Shown: one piece after another, positions 13,476 through 22,557 of the stretch
Position numbering within the stretch: the first letter of the stretch is position 1
How the letters are laid out: every line of letters starts with the position of its first letter
NCBI GenBank assembly: GCA_028554795.2
Contig: CM068828.1
Location: 12,048,314 to 12,112,313 of the forward strand
DNA from: Sinohyriopsis cumingii
Taxonomy: Eukaryota > Mollusca > Bivalvia > Unionida > Unionidae
Reading direction: 5' to 3'
DNA length: 64,000 nucleotides
Notes under the pieces: model-generated
Seen by the model: only the letters and a program-made list of their open reading frames with translations
The model's database searches: none
What the model was told of the DNA's origin: nothing
Translations under genes and position numbers: made by a program

Positions 13476-14373
13476 TTTAACAAGGAGAATATTGGGCCTG
13501 TATACTTTTCCAAGCTTTCTACGCTTGGTACCAGACTCACACCTCAGACCCCTTCGACTTTTAGGAAGAAATGTTAAAGTATTGTCGTTCCGACGTGGAC
13601 ATTTTACGGCGCTGCTGTGGAAAATTTCGAGAAGTGTTCATGGAACACGGAGGGATTATTCCTTTGAAAGTATCCTGCACCATTGCCAAAGCGTATTCCT
13701 TAGTGTACCGCCAACGATTCATGCCCGAAAACACCCTCGCTGTCATCAGCCCGCAAACGACGAACTTTGTCAAACGTTAATACTCGGTCAAAGCCCTACG
13801 CTGGCTACATTACTTATGTGACAATAAAGACAAATGGATCCAACATCCTCGCAACGGAGGAGGCGACAAGATCATCAGAAGGTATTTGGTGGATGTCTGG
13901 GACTTAAGAAACTCCAATATCGTGTACGAGTTTAACGGTTGCTTATTTCACGGATGTTCCCTCTGCTGTCATCAAGGTGATACTAAAAATCAGTTTTTAT
14001 AACATACCGTGGAAGACTTGTACGAGGTCACTTCTCAGCGACGCTTGAAATTAGAACAGCAAGGATACCAAAAGGTGGAAATGTGGAAACACAAGTACGG
14101 TGACCGTTTGAAAACCGATCCAGATTTTAAACGTATCGTGGAAAGTTTCAACTTGATGGACCCTCTGAACCCGCGGAAGAGTTTGTACGAAGGACGGACG
14201 AATGCCACCTGTTTGCTGTACCACACGGACGATGAGAAAGGAGAAGAAATCAAATACTTGAACGTGTGTTCGCTGTATCCATACGTGTACAAATATTGCC
14301 TCTTTCCCGCAGGGCACCCACAATTTTGATGACGGAACACATCGACTTGCACAACATTCGACAATACGACAAT

Positions 14374-14448
14374 AAAACTGACAAACAATTAAATTGAAAT
14401 AAATATATATTAAATCAGATATAATTAAATCAATTATACATAACACTT
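14374..14448. mobile_element. Terminal fragment of the gypsy-like LTR inside the polymerase remnant
   Basis: About 75 bp match, essentially identically, the LTR end at 38,981-39,058 (AAAACTGACAAACAATTAAA at the start, ATACATAACACTT at the end). It replaces roughly 30 bp of polymerase sequence. Only the LTR terminus is present, with no primer binding site or coding sequence. Confidence 0.85.
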
Positions 14449-15367
14449 GCTTCCCACTGAATTGTACTATCCCGTTCTACCTCAACGTTGCCAAGGAAAA
14501 CTGATGTTTCCCATGTGCCGTACTTGTGCCAAAACGTGCAATCAAGACCGACATTGTCAATACACCCAGGAAGAACGCGCCTTGACGAGAACGTAGGTCA
14601 GTGTGGACTTGTTCAAAGCTCTGGACATGGGATATCAACATTTAGAAGTGTATGAAATTTACCATTTTCCCAAGACAGAACAGTACCACAAGGGTGACGA
14701 GACACAGAAATTCATTTTCGCAGACTACGTGGATGCCTTTTTGAAACTTAAACAAGAAAACAGCGGCTATCCATCCTGGTGCCACACTCCCGAAGACCAA
14801 AATAAATTCAAAGAGAAAAACTGAGAGCAGGAAGGCATCGCTTTAGACCACGTGGAGAAAAAACGAAGGAAGGCGATCGTTTGCCAAAGTGATGTTAAAT
14901 TGCTTGTTGGGTAAAATGGTACAACGACCGTGTTTACGCAAGACGAAGTATTTGACAAACCTTTCCGCTACTTCCAGATGATTCACGATAAAACCAAATA
15001 CATGAAACAGGTGGACGTCGTTCGTGAGGACACGATATTAGTCAATTACATAGAAGAACTGAACGTTGTAGAAGCGATTTTGGAAATATCATCGTTGCGG
15101 CTTACATGACAGCCCATGCTCGCTTAAAATTGTACGAAGCTTTAGAACTGTTAGGAGATCGCGTCATGTACTTTGACACGGACAGTGCTTCTGCATCGAT
15201 CGCCTGGGTCAACGTCACATTGACATCGAAGGAGACCGTTTAGGAGCCTGGACGGACGAGCACCCCGGCGACAATATTCTACGTTTTGCTAGTGATGTTC
15301 CTAAAAATTACGGTTACGAATACCAGGACAAACAAGGAAAAGTGCACACAGAGTGTAAAGTGAAAGG

Positions 15368-15373
15368 ATTGAC
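15368..15373. repeat. Target-site duplication, left (ATTGAC)
   Basis: ATTGAC directly precedes the left TIR and is repeated at 35,753-35,758 after the right TIR. Six base pairs is the usual length for Maverick integrases. Removing one copy and the element restores the reading order of the old polymerase DNA at this site. Confidence 0.95.
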
Positions 15374-15753
15374 AGTAGTGAAGGGGGATCCTATAGGGTC
15401 TATGGGATTTATCATTAAAAATACCCTTGGGACAATATAGGGTCTATGTAAATTTAACATGGAGAAAAATCGTGGGACAATATAGGGTCTATGGGAATTT
15501 AACATGGCCAAAAATCGTGGGACAATATAGGGTCTATGGGAATTAACATGGCCAAAAACCCTTGGGACAATATAGGGTCTATGTAAATTTAACATGGCCA
15601 AAAAAACCCTGGGACTGTATAGGGTCTATGTAAAATTGAAACAGGGAGGGTCTCCATTTTAAAAAAAATAAAAAATAAAATAAAAAAAGGAGTAGGCAAT
15701 GGTAAGGCTATCTCTTTTCGAGATATATGGCTGGCCCTGAAAAGGGCCTTTGG
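15374..15753. repeat. Left terminal inverted repeat
   Basis: 380 bp, the inverse of 35,373-35,752, with about three mismatches by eye. It contains six subrepeats centred on TATAGGGTCTATG with a period near 46 bp (TGGGACAATATAGGGTCTAT, then AATTTAACATGG and AAAA), an A-rich tract, and at its inner edge a histone-type stem-loop read on the minus strand. Confidence 0.97.
15733..15748 (-). terminator. Histone-type 3' stem-loop, left TIR
   Basis: On the minus strand the sequence GGCCCTTTTCAGGGCC forms a 6-bp stem with a TTTC loop, followed by AGCCA and then the purine-rich box TCTCGAAAAGAGAT. It lies 22 bp after the stop codon of the minus-strand ORF 15,771-16,001. The layout matches the metazoan histone mRNA 3' processing signal. 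Confidence 0.75.
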
Positions 15754-15770
15754 TTTATGTTAATATGCCC

Positions 15771-16001
15771 TTAACATAAAGGGCATTTGCGACATCTTCT
15801 TGTCCTCAAACTTCGTCTTACAGCAGGGCCATACATCAGAGTTCTCTTGAGGCAACCTTGTCTCTCTATATAGACTCTTCTTATCCACAGGCTGCTGCTG
15901 GTCCTGTGGACAACGGTCCACTTGGATCGGACATACATGAGCATGTCCGTCCTGAACATCATTGTTGACACAAGGGTTGAAGATTCAACGTCTGTCCACA
16001 T
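15771..16001 (-). CDS. Small basic Arg/Cys protein, leftmost gene of the young Maverick
   Basis: A 76-residue ORF with no family I recognise. The N-terminal half is mixed and the C-terminal third is strongly basic (RRSLRTRRCRKCPLC), so nucleic-acid binding is plausible but only inferred. The ATG is about 45 bp downstream of a minus-strand TATA box (TATAAATA, 16,046-16,053), a good distance for a short leader. The stop codon is followed by the stem-loop in the left TIR. Its position between a TATA box and a 3' signal is the main reason to call it a gene. Confidence 0.55.
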   Translation of the reverse strand: MWTDVESSTLVSTMMFRTDMLMYVRSKWTVVHRTSSSLWIRRVYIERQGCLKRTLMYGPAVRRSLRTRRCRKCPLC

Positions 16002-16045
16002 GTTGAGGCTCCGACAATAGGTGAATCAATGCAGTGAACTGCGCT

Positions 16046-16173
16046 TATTTATAGGGACAGAAAGGATTGAAACGGATTGAGTTCATTCACCAATCCGAAC
16101 ACGCGTTACAGAATTCAGTCAGCCCGCATCCAATCTGAAGAGAGCAGTCTGTGACGTCACGTAGTCTATATAG
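16046..16173. promoter_or_regulatory. Divergent TATA promoters with a CRE-like site
   Basis: A minus-strand TATAAATA (16,046-16,053) drives the 76-aa gene. A plus-strand TATATAG (16,167-16,173) lies about 54 bp before the 194-aa gene, with an initiator-like TGCAGTCAAT near 16,191. Between them is a perfect TGACGTCA palindrome at 16,152-16,159, the consensus site of CREB/ATF bZIP factors. Confidence 0.7.
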
Positions 16174-16220
16174 ATTCGCTAGCGCTTGTGTGCAGTCAAT
16201 CTATGCGACAGTGATTCAAC

Positions 16221-16805
16221 ATGACGGGAACTCAGAAAACGATCCAATGGGGTGCACAAACAGGGGAGACCGCCCAAGGGAACCCGGACTTACTTTCAGA
16301 AGAGGTGAATTGGGATTTTGTGGATTTTCTCTCCTCGCAAGAATTTGTTCCGGAACCTTCGTTACCTTCTTCATTACCGCAAGTGGAAAATTTTAGACAG
16401 AGACAGAAAGAAGAATTGGAGAAATTTATACAACGACAAAAGGAAGCGGAACAGGCTTTTCTCCTACAGCAACAGCAACAAGAAGAAGAGGTAAGAAAAA
16501 AACAACTGCAACAACAGCAAGAAGAAGTAGCAGCAAAGAAACAAGAGGGTGAAAATCAAACGGTCACGGTACTGTTGGACATTTTAGCGGAGTTAAGAAG
16601 TCTGAAACAAATGTATCAGACTTCTTTATCACGACCGAAGAGAATACGACCTTCCCGAGCTAAACACGTCAACCCTGTGACTAAGCCTATCGTACCACCC
16701 TTAGTGATTTCAACCCAATCATTATCATCATCATCAACATTACGCAGTCCAGAAGTAGGCCTTGGCCGTGGCAAAGGCATAAGGCAGTTAAAGTTGATTG
16801 CTTAA
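16221..16805 (+). CDS. Gln-rich coiled-coil protein with histone-type 3' end
   Basis: 194 residues. An acidic N-terminus (residues 1-55, with EEVNWDFVDFLSSQEF) precedes a long Gln/Glu/Lys coiled coil (about 58-115), a short leucine-rich helix (LLDILAELRSLKQMY), and a basic, Ser/Pro-rich tail (PKRIRPSRAKH). I recognise no family. TATA, initiator and ATG are well spaced, and the stop is followed at 27 bp by a histone-type stem-loop. It shares the coiled-coil style and the 3' signal, but not the upstream box, with the three right-end genes. A structural or DNA-associated role is possible; no function is claimed. Confidence 0.8.
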   Translation: MTGTQKTIQWGAQTGETAQGNPDLLSEEVNWDFVDFLSSQEFVPEPSLPSSLPQVENFRQRQKEELEKFIQRQKEAEQAFLLQQQQQEEEVRKKQLQQQQEEVAAKKQEGENQTVTVLLDILAELRSLKQMYQTSLSRPKRIRPSRAKHVNPVTKPIVPPLVISTQSLSSSSTLRSPEVGLGRGKGIRQLKLIA

Positions 16806-16831
16806 ACTCACCCCTTCACCATGAAGAAAAA

Positions 16832-16869
16832 GGCCCTTTTCAGGGCCACCCACATTTCTCGAAAAGAAA
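16832..16869 (+). terminator. Histone-type 3' stem-loop plus downstream purine element
   Basis: GGCCCTTTTCAGGGCC (16,832-16,847) forms a perfect 6-bp stem with a TTTC loop. ACCCA follows immediately, and GAAAAGAAA starts 8 nt further on. The upstream flank is A-rich. All parts match the animal histone mRNA signal recognised by SLBP and U7 snRNP. An AATAAA further downstream (near 16,898) could act as an alternative. Confidence 0.85.
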
Positions 16870-17008
16870 TACAATTTCAATTTGCCAATAACTCAAAAAA
16901 ATAAACCCCACCCATTTTACCCTTATAGTACGTGTCTGTGTATGAGTGCGTGAGTGTAGCTTCTTATTTTAAAATCAAAACTCAAAGACACTTACCTTAT
17001 ATCATTAA

Positions 17009-17014
17009 TTTATT
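17009..17014 (-). terminator. Polyadenylation signal for the zinc-knuckle gene
   Basis: AATAAA on the minus strand, about 190 bp beyond the stop codon of the zinc-knuckle gene. It sits in AT-rich sequence that converges on the end of the 194-aa gene. Confidence 0.55.
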
Positions 17015-17201
17015 CTTTTCTCCATTTTTTACAATCCAATTCACAATTCACAACACAACACTTTAATTAAAAGTTCATTGACTTCTTCTTTCTCCTTGTT
17101 TAGTCTCTCTGTTTTTTGAATTTCTTCACCGTCTTTTCCTCATTTTCTTCCCTTCTTCTTTCCTTCTTCTCCTGTTTCTTTGCCTCTTGTAAATAGAATT
17201 G

Positions 17202-17573
17202 TCATTTTTCTTCCTCTTCTTCCTCTGAAGAATCCCTCTCTTCTTTCGAAGAATCCCTCTCTTCTTCTGAAGAATCCCTCTTTTCTTCTGACTCCTCTTG
17301 TTTCTTTTTTGGGCAATCTGGAGACCAATGTCCTTTTTCTTTACAATAATAACAGGTATCTTGACTTTTGTCTTTTTTAGTCCCTGTTTTTGTTCTTTTT
17401 TGACGGTCTGGACACTCTGAAAACCAATGCCCTTTCTTCTGACAGATATAGTAAGTATCTTGACTTTTATCTCTAAAGGAAGGAGAGTAGTCCGTAGGCT
17501 GGTCTGAAGAGAATTTTCTAATGACCCCTCGCAAAGCTCTGACGAAACGTTCCATCTGGTTAGTCTCTTCCAT
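17202..17573 (-). CDS. Zinc-knuckle (CCHC) protein with acidic tail
   Basis: The frame opens at 17,621, but a minus-strand TATA box (TATATAAAAGGG, 17,626-17,637) is too close to that ATG. The ATG at 17,573 fits better and gives 123 residues. One complete retroviral-type knuckle is present (CYYCKEKGHWSPDC, CX2CX4HX4C). An upstream near-copy (YYICQKKGHWFSEC) has lost its first cysteine. The C-terminus is a run of Glu/Ser repeats. Such knuckles bind single-stranded nucleic acid or RNA in Gag, CNBP and related proteins; the role here is inferred. It is transcribed divergently from the polymerase gene. An overlapping minus-strand frame (17,126-17,623) is a shadow. Confidence 0.75.
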   Translation of the reverse strand: MEETNQMERFVRALRGVIRKFSSDQPTDYSPSFRDKSQDTYYICQKKGHWFSECPDRQKRTKTGTKKDKSQDTCYYCKEKGHWSPDCPKKKQEESEEKRDSSEEERDSSKEERDSSEEEEEEK

Positions 17574-17625
17574 GGTTGTGCTCGGTTTGAGAGTGAAATG
17601 AATAGTGAAAGGACAAGACACACAC

Positions 17626-17660
17626 CCTTTTATATACGCTGGTCTGCTATGACTATAAAG
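17626..17660. promoter_or_regulatory. Divergent TATA boxes: zinc-knuckle gene and polymerase
   Basis: TATATAAAAGGG on the minus strand (17,626-17,637) and TATAAAG on the plus strand (17,654-17,660) lie back to back 16 bp apart. They serve the zinc-knuckle gene and the polymerase, suggesting linked early expression. Confidence 0.7.
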
Positions 17661-17707
17661 AAGCTCATGGTGTTTGAACTTGAGTCATTTGACTTTTTGC
17701 TTTCAAG

Positions 17708-20700
17708 ATGAAACGATCTAATTCATTCGAGAAGAAAGAAGAAGAAAGTAAGAGGCAGAAACGTGATCTATCGCCTCGAACCAGGGCTGAAATCTTGGCA
17801 CAAATTCATGCCAGTGATTTTGAAGAGGACATGAGTGAACCAGAATTTGAAACCTCTAAACCAATTTCACCACCCTTAGTCAACCCTGAAAAATACTATT
17901 CCATTCGAGAGACGGAAAAGCGTTCCTCTAGAAAATTTAGAACCACGGCTTACAAATACACGGTGAAGTTTAAAGATTTCAAGTCCGAAGTACCGCTAGA
18001 GAAAGCAGAAGGGTTCATCACCGGAGTGTGGGATTCTCTGCTCACTTCACTCAAGCGACAATGTCAACCCAAAGAAGACGATCGCTTGAGACTTTCCATA
18101 CAACACGACGGTTTGAAATCCCCTGTTTGGATCGAGTTTAGCACCCCTGCAGAATTGACCGCTTCCAAAGTCATGGACAAGATTCAACACGTGCAACAAT
18201 CTAATGACCAGTTTGACATCACCGATGGAAAAGCCACATTGGACATGACCCACGTCTCTCCTCCTCAAGGGACCGGACGCAAAAAGATGTTATTGGTGAA
18301 TGACCTTCGCAGCATTAAGCGTAGCCTTGTCCAAATTCACAATCCTCATGACCAGATGTGTTTAGCCCGTGCCATCGTGGTGGGACGAACCTATGTCAAC
18401 AAGAACGACACGGCAGAATGGAAAAGAGACTGGGAGAACATTCGACAATCGGACCGAGCCAAACAACGAAGTGAAGCAGAACTCCTGTTACGACAAGCTG
18501 GCATGTCCAAAGACACACCCTGTGGCATTCCTGAGATGCAAAAATTGCAAGATGCCCTAGCTCCACGATACACTTTGAAAGTGCACCCTCAAGAAGTGCG
18601 CGGGTCTCTGTTGTTTCGAGGGCAAGATTTTAAGGACGGAAAATACATTCACGTTTATCATCACGATGACCATTTCGATACCATTACCAGTATCACCGGA
18701 TTCCTGGGATACGGTTATTACTGTGAGAAATGTGACCATGGTTATAATAATCGAGAGCAACACAAGCATTGTGGATCGAAATGCACAGGATGTTTGGCCT
18801 CTTCACCCTGTCTGAGCGAAGAACCAGTGCCTTGTTCGACTTGTCTGCGCACGTTTGTCAGCCCTACCTGTTACCAACAACATTTGAAGACGCAAGGTTC
18901 ACAGAAGAAATGCGCTTGTCAACTGCTGAGATTGTGCTCTACGTGTGAACAAGTCATACGTACCAATAATACCAAGGCACACGTATGTTCAGGAAAGAAA
19001 AAATGTCACATTTGTCACCACATCGTGGACTTGGAACACCAATGTTACGTGCAAAAATACCAACCCCCATCAGAGAAAGAGGACGGTCACAAGAAGAAAG
19101 GCAATTTCATCTTTTTCGATTTCGAATGCATGCAAGAGACCGGCATTCACATTCCTAATTTCTGCGTGGCTCATCGAGCGTGCGAGAAGTGCATTCAAGA
19201 ACCTATCTTCAGTCATTGCCCTCACTGCAGCAAGATTCCCGGAGGGCGTGAAAAAATCTTTCGGGGGCCGAACACGTTAGCCGATTTTGCCCAATGGGTC
19301 TTAGACCCCGTCGACAAGACGTGGAGCCAAGAGGATATCGAAAGTTACGGAGATTGTCATCGTCATGCCACGGTGATGGCTCACAATTTCTCCGGATACG
19401 ATGGACAGTTTCTTTTGAGGTACTATACGGAACAAGGCACCGAGCGTCCTAAAGTGACTTTGAACGGAGCCAAAATCATTTTCATGCAAGTGGGACAAGT
19501 ACAGTTTAAAGATTCGATGAGTTACTTGGCCATGCCTTTGAGTCGAATGCCTAAAACGTTTGGAATGACAGAAATGGCTAAAGGGTACTTTCCACACTTT
19601 TTCAATACGGAAGCCAATCAACACGCCATTCTACCCCATTTACCTGAGGCTCACTATTACGACCCCGACAACATGCGTAGCGAACAACGAGAAGCTTTCT
19701 ACGCTTGGTACCAGGCTCACGCCTCGGACCCTTTCGACTTTCAGGAAGAAATGCTAAAGTATTGTCGTTCCGACGTGGACATTTTACGGCGTTGCTGTGG
19801 AAAATTTCGAGAACTGTTCATGGAACACGGAGGGGTTGATCCTTTGAAAGAAGCTTGCACCATTGCCAAAGCGTGTTCCTTAGTGTATCGACAACGATTC
19901 ATGCCTGAAAACACCGTGGCTGTCATCAGTCCTCAAACGACCCACTTTGTCAAACGTCAATACTCGGTCAAAGCCCTACGTTGGTTACATTACTTGTGCG
20001 ACAAGGAAGACAAGTGGATTCAACATGCCCGCAACGGAGGGGGCGAAAAGACCATCGGAACGTATTCGGTCGATGGCTGGGACTTAGAAAACCCCAAGAT
20101 CGTGTACGAGTTTAACGGTTGCTTATTTCACGGATGTCCCGTCTGTTACCCTGACCGTGGCACTAAAAATCAGTTTTTGCAACGAACCATGGAAGACTTG
20201 TACCAGGACACTTGTCAGCGGCGCCTAAAGTTAGAACAGGAAGGATACCAAGTGGTGGAAATGTGGGAACACGAGTACGATCACCGTATGAAAACCGATC
20301 CCGAGTTTAAACGCCTCGTGGAAAGTTACCAGTTCATGGACCCGCTGAACCCGAGGGATAGTTTGTACGGACGAAGGACCAATGCCACCTGTTTGCTGTA
20401 CCAAACCGACGAAGAGAAAGGAGAAGAAATCAAATACTTGGACGTGTGTTCGCTGTATCCCTACGTGTGCAAATATTGTCGCTTTCCTGTAGGGCACCCG
20501 CAATTGTTGACGGAACACATCGACCTGAAAAACATTCGACAATACGAAGGCTTGATCAAGTGTAAAGTTTTGCCTCCCACGAACCTATACCATCCCGTCT
20601 TACCTCACCATTGTCAAGGCAAACTGATGTTTCCCTTGTGCCGTACTTGTGCCGAAACGTGCAACCAAGACCAACCTTGTCAGCACAGCCAGGAAGAACG

Positions 20701-21757
20701 TGCCTTGACGGGAACCTGGGTCAGCGTAGAATTGTTCAAAGCTCTGGACATGGGATACCAACTGTTAGAAGTGTACGAAATTTGCCACTTTCCCAAGACA
20801 CAACAATACCACAAGGGTGACCCTACTCAGAAAGGCATTTTCGCAGACTACGTGGATGCCTTTTTGAAACTGAAGCAAGAAGCCAGCGGCTATCCGTCCT
20901 GGTGTCACACTCCCGAAGACCAAATAAAATTCAAAGAGAAATACTACGAACAAGAAGGCATCACTTTAGACCACATCGAAAAAAACGAAGGCAGGCGATC
21001 GTTTGCCAAAGTGATGTTAAATTGCTTGTGGGGTAAAATGGCACAACGACCGTGTTTACCCAAGACGGAATATTTGACAGAACCTTCCCGCTACTTCCAG
21101 ATGATTCACGACAAAACCAAATACATGAAACACGTGGACGTCGTTCGAGAGAATTTGATCTTGGTCAATTACGAAGAAGATCTGGACTTTGTACAAGACG
21201 ACCCTTTTGGAAATGTCATCATTGCGGCTTACGTGACAGCCCATGCTCGCTTAAAATTGTACGAAGCTTTAGAACTGTTAGAAGAACGCGTCCTGTACTT
21301 TGACACGGACAGTTGCATTTACATCCATCACCCGATTCAACATCACCCTAACATCGAAGGAGACCGTTTAGGAGCCTGGACAGACGAGCATCCCGACGAC
21401 AAGATTCTAAGTTTCGTCAGTGGTGGTCCCAAAAATTACGGCTACGAATACCGGGACAAACAAGGAGAAGTGCACACGACGTGCAAAGTGAAAGGACTGA
21501 CTCTGAATTATCGTACCAGTCGAGTGGTCAACTTTGGGGTATTGAAAGAAGCCTTGCAATCGGGAGAGGATGGAAACTTTAAAGTGACCACCTATCAACC
21601 GAACAAGATTGTACGTTTACCCACTCACCACATCGTCAGTCGACCCTTGGAAAAAGTCTATCAAATCGTGTACCAGAAGCGAGTGCGACTTCCCAATCAT
21701 TTCACCTTACCGTACGGTCACGTCGGTATTGGTCTGTATATAAAAAAGGAACCCTAG
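17708..21757 (+). CDS. Protein-primed family B DNA polymerase
   Basis: 1,349 residues, intact. The N-terminus has a domain (about 75-200) that recurs as a separate piece in the old element, then a Cys/His-rich zinc-binding region (about 340-450). The exonuclease motifs follow: Exo I DFE (D471, E473), Exo II AHNFSGYD (558-565), Exo III YCRSDVD (685-691). The polymerase motifs are A DVCSLYP (912-918), B KVMLNCLWGK (1101-1110) and C FDTDS (D1199, D1201). This is the Maverick/adenovirus-type polymerase that copies a linear genome from a protein primer; a wide gap between motifs A and B with a Cys-rich insert fits that class. The terminal codons overlap the TATA box of the next gene. Replication takes place in the host nucleus by analogy with relatives. 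Confidence 0.97.
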   Translation: MKRSNSFEKKEEESKRQKRDLSPRTRAEILAQIHASDFEEDMSEPEFETSKPISPPLVNPEKYYSIRETEKRSSRKFRTTAYKYTVKFKDFKSEVPLEKAEGFITGVWDSLLTSLKRQCQPKEDDRLRLSIQHDGLKSPVWIEFSTPAELTASKVMDKIQHVQQSNDQFDITDGKATLDMTHVSPPQGTGRKKMLLVNDLRSIKRSLVQIHNPHDQMCLARAIVVGRTYVNKNDTAEWKRDWENIRQSDRAKQRSEAELLLRQAGMSKDTPCGIPEMQKLQDALAPRYTLKVHPQEVRGSLLFRGQDFKDGKYIHVYHHDDHFDTITSITGFLGYGYYCEKCDHGYNNREQHKHCGSKCTGCLASSPCLSEEPVPCSTCLRTFVSPTCYQQHLKTQGSQKKCACQLLRLCSTCEQVIRTNNTKAHVCSGKKKCHICHHIVDLEHQCYVQKYQPPSEKEDGHKKKGNFIFFDFECMQETGIHIPNFCVAHRACEKCIQEPIFSHCPHCSKIPGGREKIFRGPNTLADFAQWVLDPVDKTWSQEDIESYGDCHRHATVMAHNFSGYDGQFLLRYYTEQGTERPKVTLNGAKIIFMQVGQVQFKDSMSYLAMPLSRMPKTFGMTEMAKGYFPHFFNTEANQHAILPHLPEAHYYDPDNMRSEQREAFYAWYQAHASDPFDFQEEMLKYCRSDVDILRRCCGKFRELFMEHGGVDPLKEACTIAKACSLVYRQRFMPENTVAVISPQTTHFVKRQYSVKALRWLHYLCDKEDKWIQHARNGGGEKTIGTYSVDGWDLENPKIVYEFNGCLFHGCPVCYPDRGTKNQFLQRTMEDLYQDTCQRRLKLEQEGYQVVEMWEHEYDHRMKTDPEFKRLVESYQFMDPLNPRDSLYGRRTNATCLLYQTDEEKGEEIKYLDVCSLYPYVCKYCRFPVGHPQLLTEHIDLKNIRQYEGLIKCKVLPPTNLYHPVLPHHCQGKLMFPLCRTCAETCNQDQPCQHSQEERALTGTWVSVELFKALDMGYQLLEVYEICHFPKTQQYHKGDPTQKGIFADYVDAFLKLKQEASGYPSWCHTPEDQIKFKEKYYEQEGITLDHIEKNEGRRSFAKVMLNCLWGKMAQRPCLPKTEYLTEPSRYFQMIHDKTKYMKHVDVVRENLILVNYEEDLDFVQDDPFGNVIIAAYVTAHARLKLYEALELLEERVLYFDTDSCIYIHHPIQHHPNIEGDRLGAWTDEHPDDKILSFVSGGPKNYGYEYRDKQGEVHTTCKVKGLTLNYRTSRVVNFGVLKEALQSGEDGNFKVTTYQPNKIVRLPTHHIVSRPLEKVYQIVYQKRVRLPNHFTLPYGHVGIGLYIKKEP
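21737..21748 (+). promoter_or_regulatory. TATA box of the BIR gene inside the polymerase C-terminus
   Basis: TATATAAAAAAG encodes the last residues of the polymerase (YIKK) and lies 55 bp before the BIR gene ATG. Confidence 0.7.
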
Positions 21758-21802
21758 GCAAGATCGATAGTTCATTGGGACTACCAAGACCGAGCGAACA
21801 AG

Positions 21803-22546
21803 ATGAATACTTTGAAAGAGACATCGTTCCAGTTTGGGGATTGTAAAAAAGTTGTATCTTCCTCTAGTGTGACTAATACTGGATGGATAAGACCCAGGCA
21901 TTGCGACGGAAAATGTCCGGAAGGAAACTGCGATTGTCCATGTGGTTACCATTGTAATTGCGTAACGGAGTTTGCAGACGAGTGCGATTGTGAGCCTTGC
22001 GATGTGTACGATGCTGTACGTTGTGACCTGAGCGATGCCGTAAAGCATCATGGGAACTTTAGTGTCCCTACCCCTATCATGGAAAGGGATGCTGTGCGTG
22101 TCAAACCTGAGGGATGCGAAAGTGATGCCGCTCGTCCTCTTGGACATTTTACTGGGTTTCGTTTTAAAGGGGAATGTCCACCTTCACGTCTACCCCCTTA
22201 CGGATATCATCCAGCCCTGAGCAAACTCCTACCTATGTCACTTAACCCTCATCGAAACGAACCTGTGAAAGACGAATATTCGTTCCCTGTGCGTTTGTCG
22301 GAATACTGCGACTTTGAAAATCGTCTTCAATCGTTCAAAGGAAAATGGCCAAAGTATCTGGGAGGACCGACCCCCGAAGAATTAGCCAGAGCCGGATTTT
22401 TCTACTTGGGTGAAGGAGATAAAGTCAAGTGCTTCAGTTGCGGTGTGTCACTTCACCACTGGGAACCGCAAGATTCGGCCTACGTAGAGCATGCTCGATG
22501 GTCACCGAATTGTCATTACTTACCCTTAGTGGGACCGAGACATTGA
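21803..22546 (+). CDS. BIR-domain (IAP-like) protein
   Basis: 247 residues. The N-terminal half is unusual: a cluster of short Cys motifs (about 34-75, for example CDCPCGYHCNC) with no family I can name. The C-terminal part (about 172-241) is a single type II BIR domain, with the zinc ligands C210, C213, H230 and C237, the core GDKVKCFSCG and the usual W and P positions. BIR domains bind IAP-binding peptides in caspases or their regulators, and viral copies are generally taken to delay cell death. No RING finger follows, so it is not a full E3-type IAP. It opens the accessory cluster between the polymerase and the ATPase. Confidence 0.9.
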   Translation: MNTLKETSFQFGDCKKVVSSSSVTNTGWIRPRHCDGKCPEGNCDCPCGYHCNCVTEFADECDCEPCDVYDAVRCDLSDAVKHHGNFSVPTPIMERDAVRVKPEGCESDAARPLGHFTGFRFKGECPPSRLPPYGYHPALSKLLPMSLNPHRNEPVKDEYSFPVRLSEYCDFENRLQSFKGKWPKYLGGPTPEELARAGFFYLGEGDKVKCFSCGVSLHHWEPQDSAYVEHARWSPNCHYLPLVGPRH

Positions 22547-22557
22547 AGTAACTTACC

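Larger units (their letters stand above)
13510..15373 (+). pseudogene. Old Maverick DNA polymerase B, 5'-truncated left part
   Basis: Nucleotide-level homology to 19,690-21,504 of the intact polymerase gene, from just before the third exonuclease motif through the region after the DTDS motif. Several stops and frameshifts are present, for example early TAG and TAA codons near 13,561 and 13,779, and the motif C region is disturbed near 15,180. About 660 N-terminal codons are missing. The copy is cut exactly by the young Maverick after 15,373 and resumes at 35,753. An LTR-derived fragment lies inside it at 14,374-14,448. Confidence 0.9.

Noticed and set aside
15314..15601. ORFs with repeated HRPYIVPRFLAMLN in both TIRs
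   Set aside because: Translation of the TIR subrepeats; no start signals.
17126..17623. 165-codon minus-strand ORF overlapping the zinc-knuckle gene
   Set aside because: A shadow frame; the zinc ligands and acidic tail are in the other frame, and its start lies before the likely transcription start.
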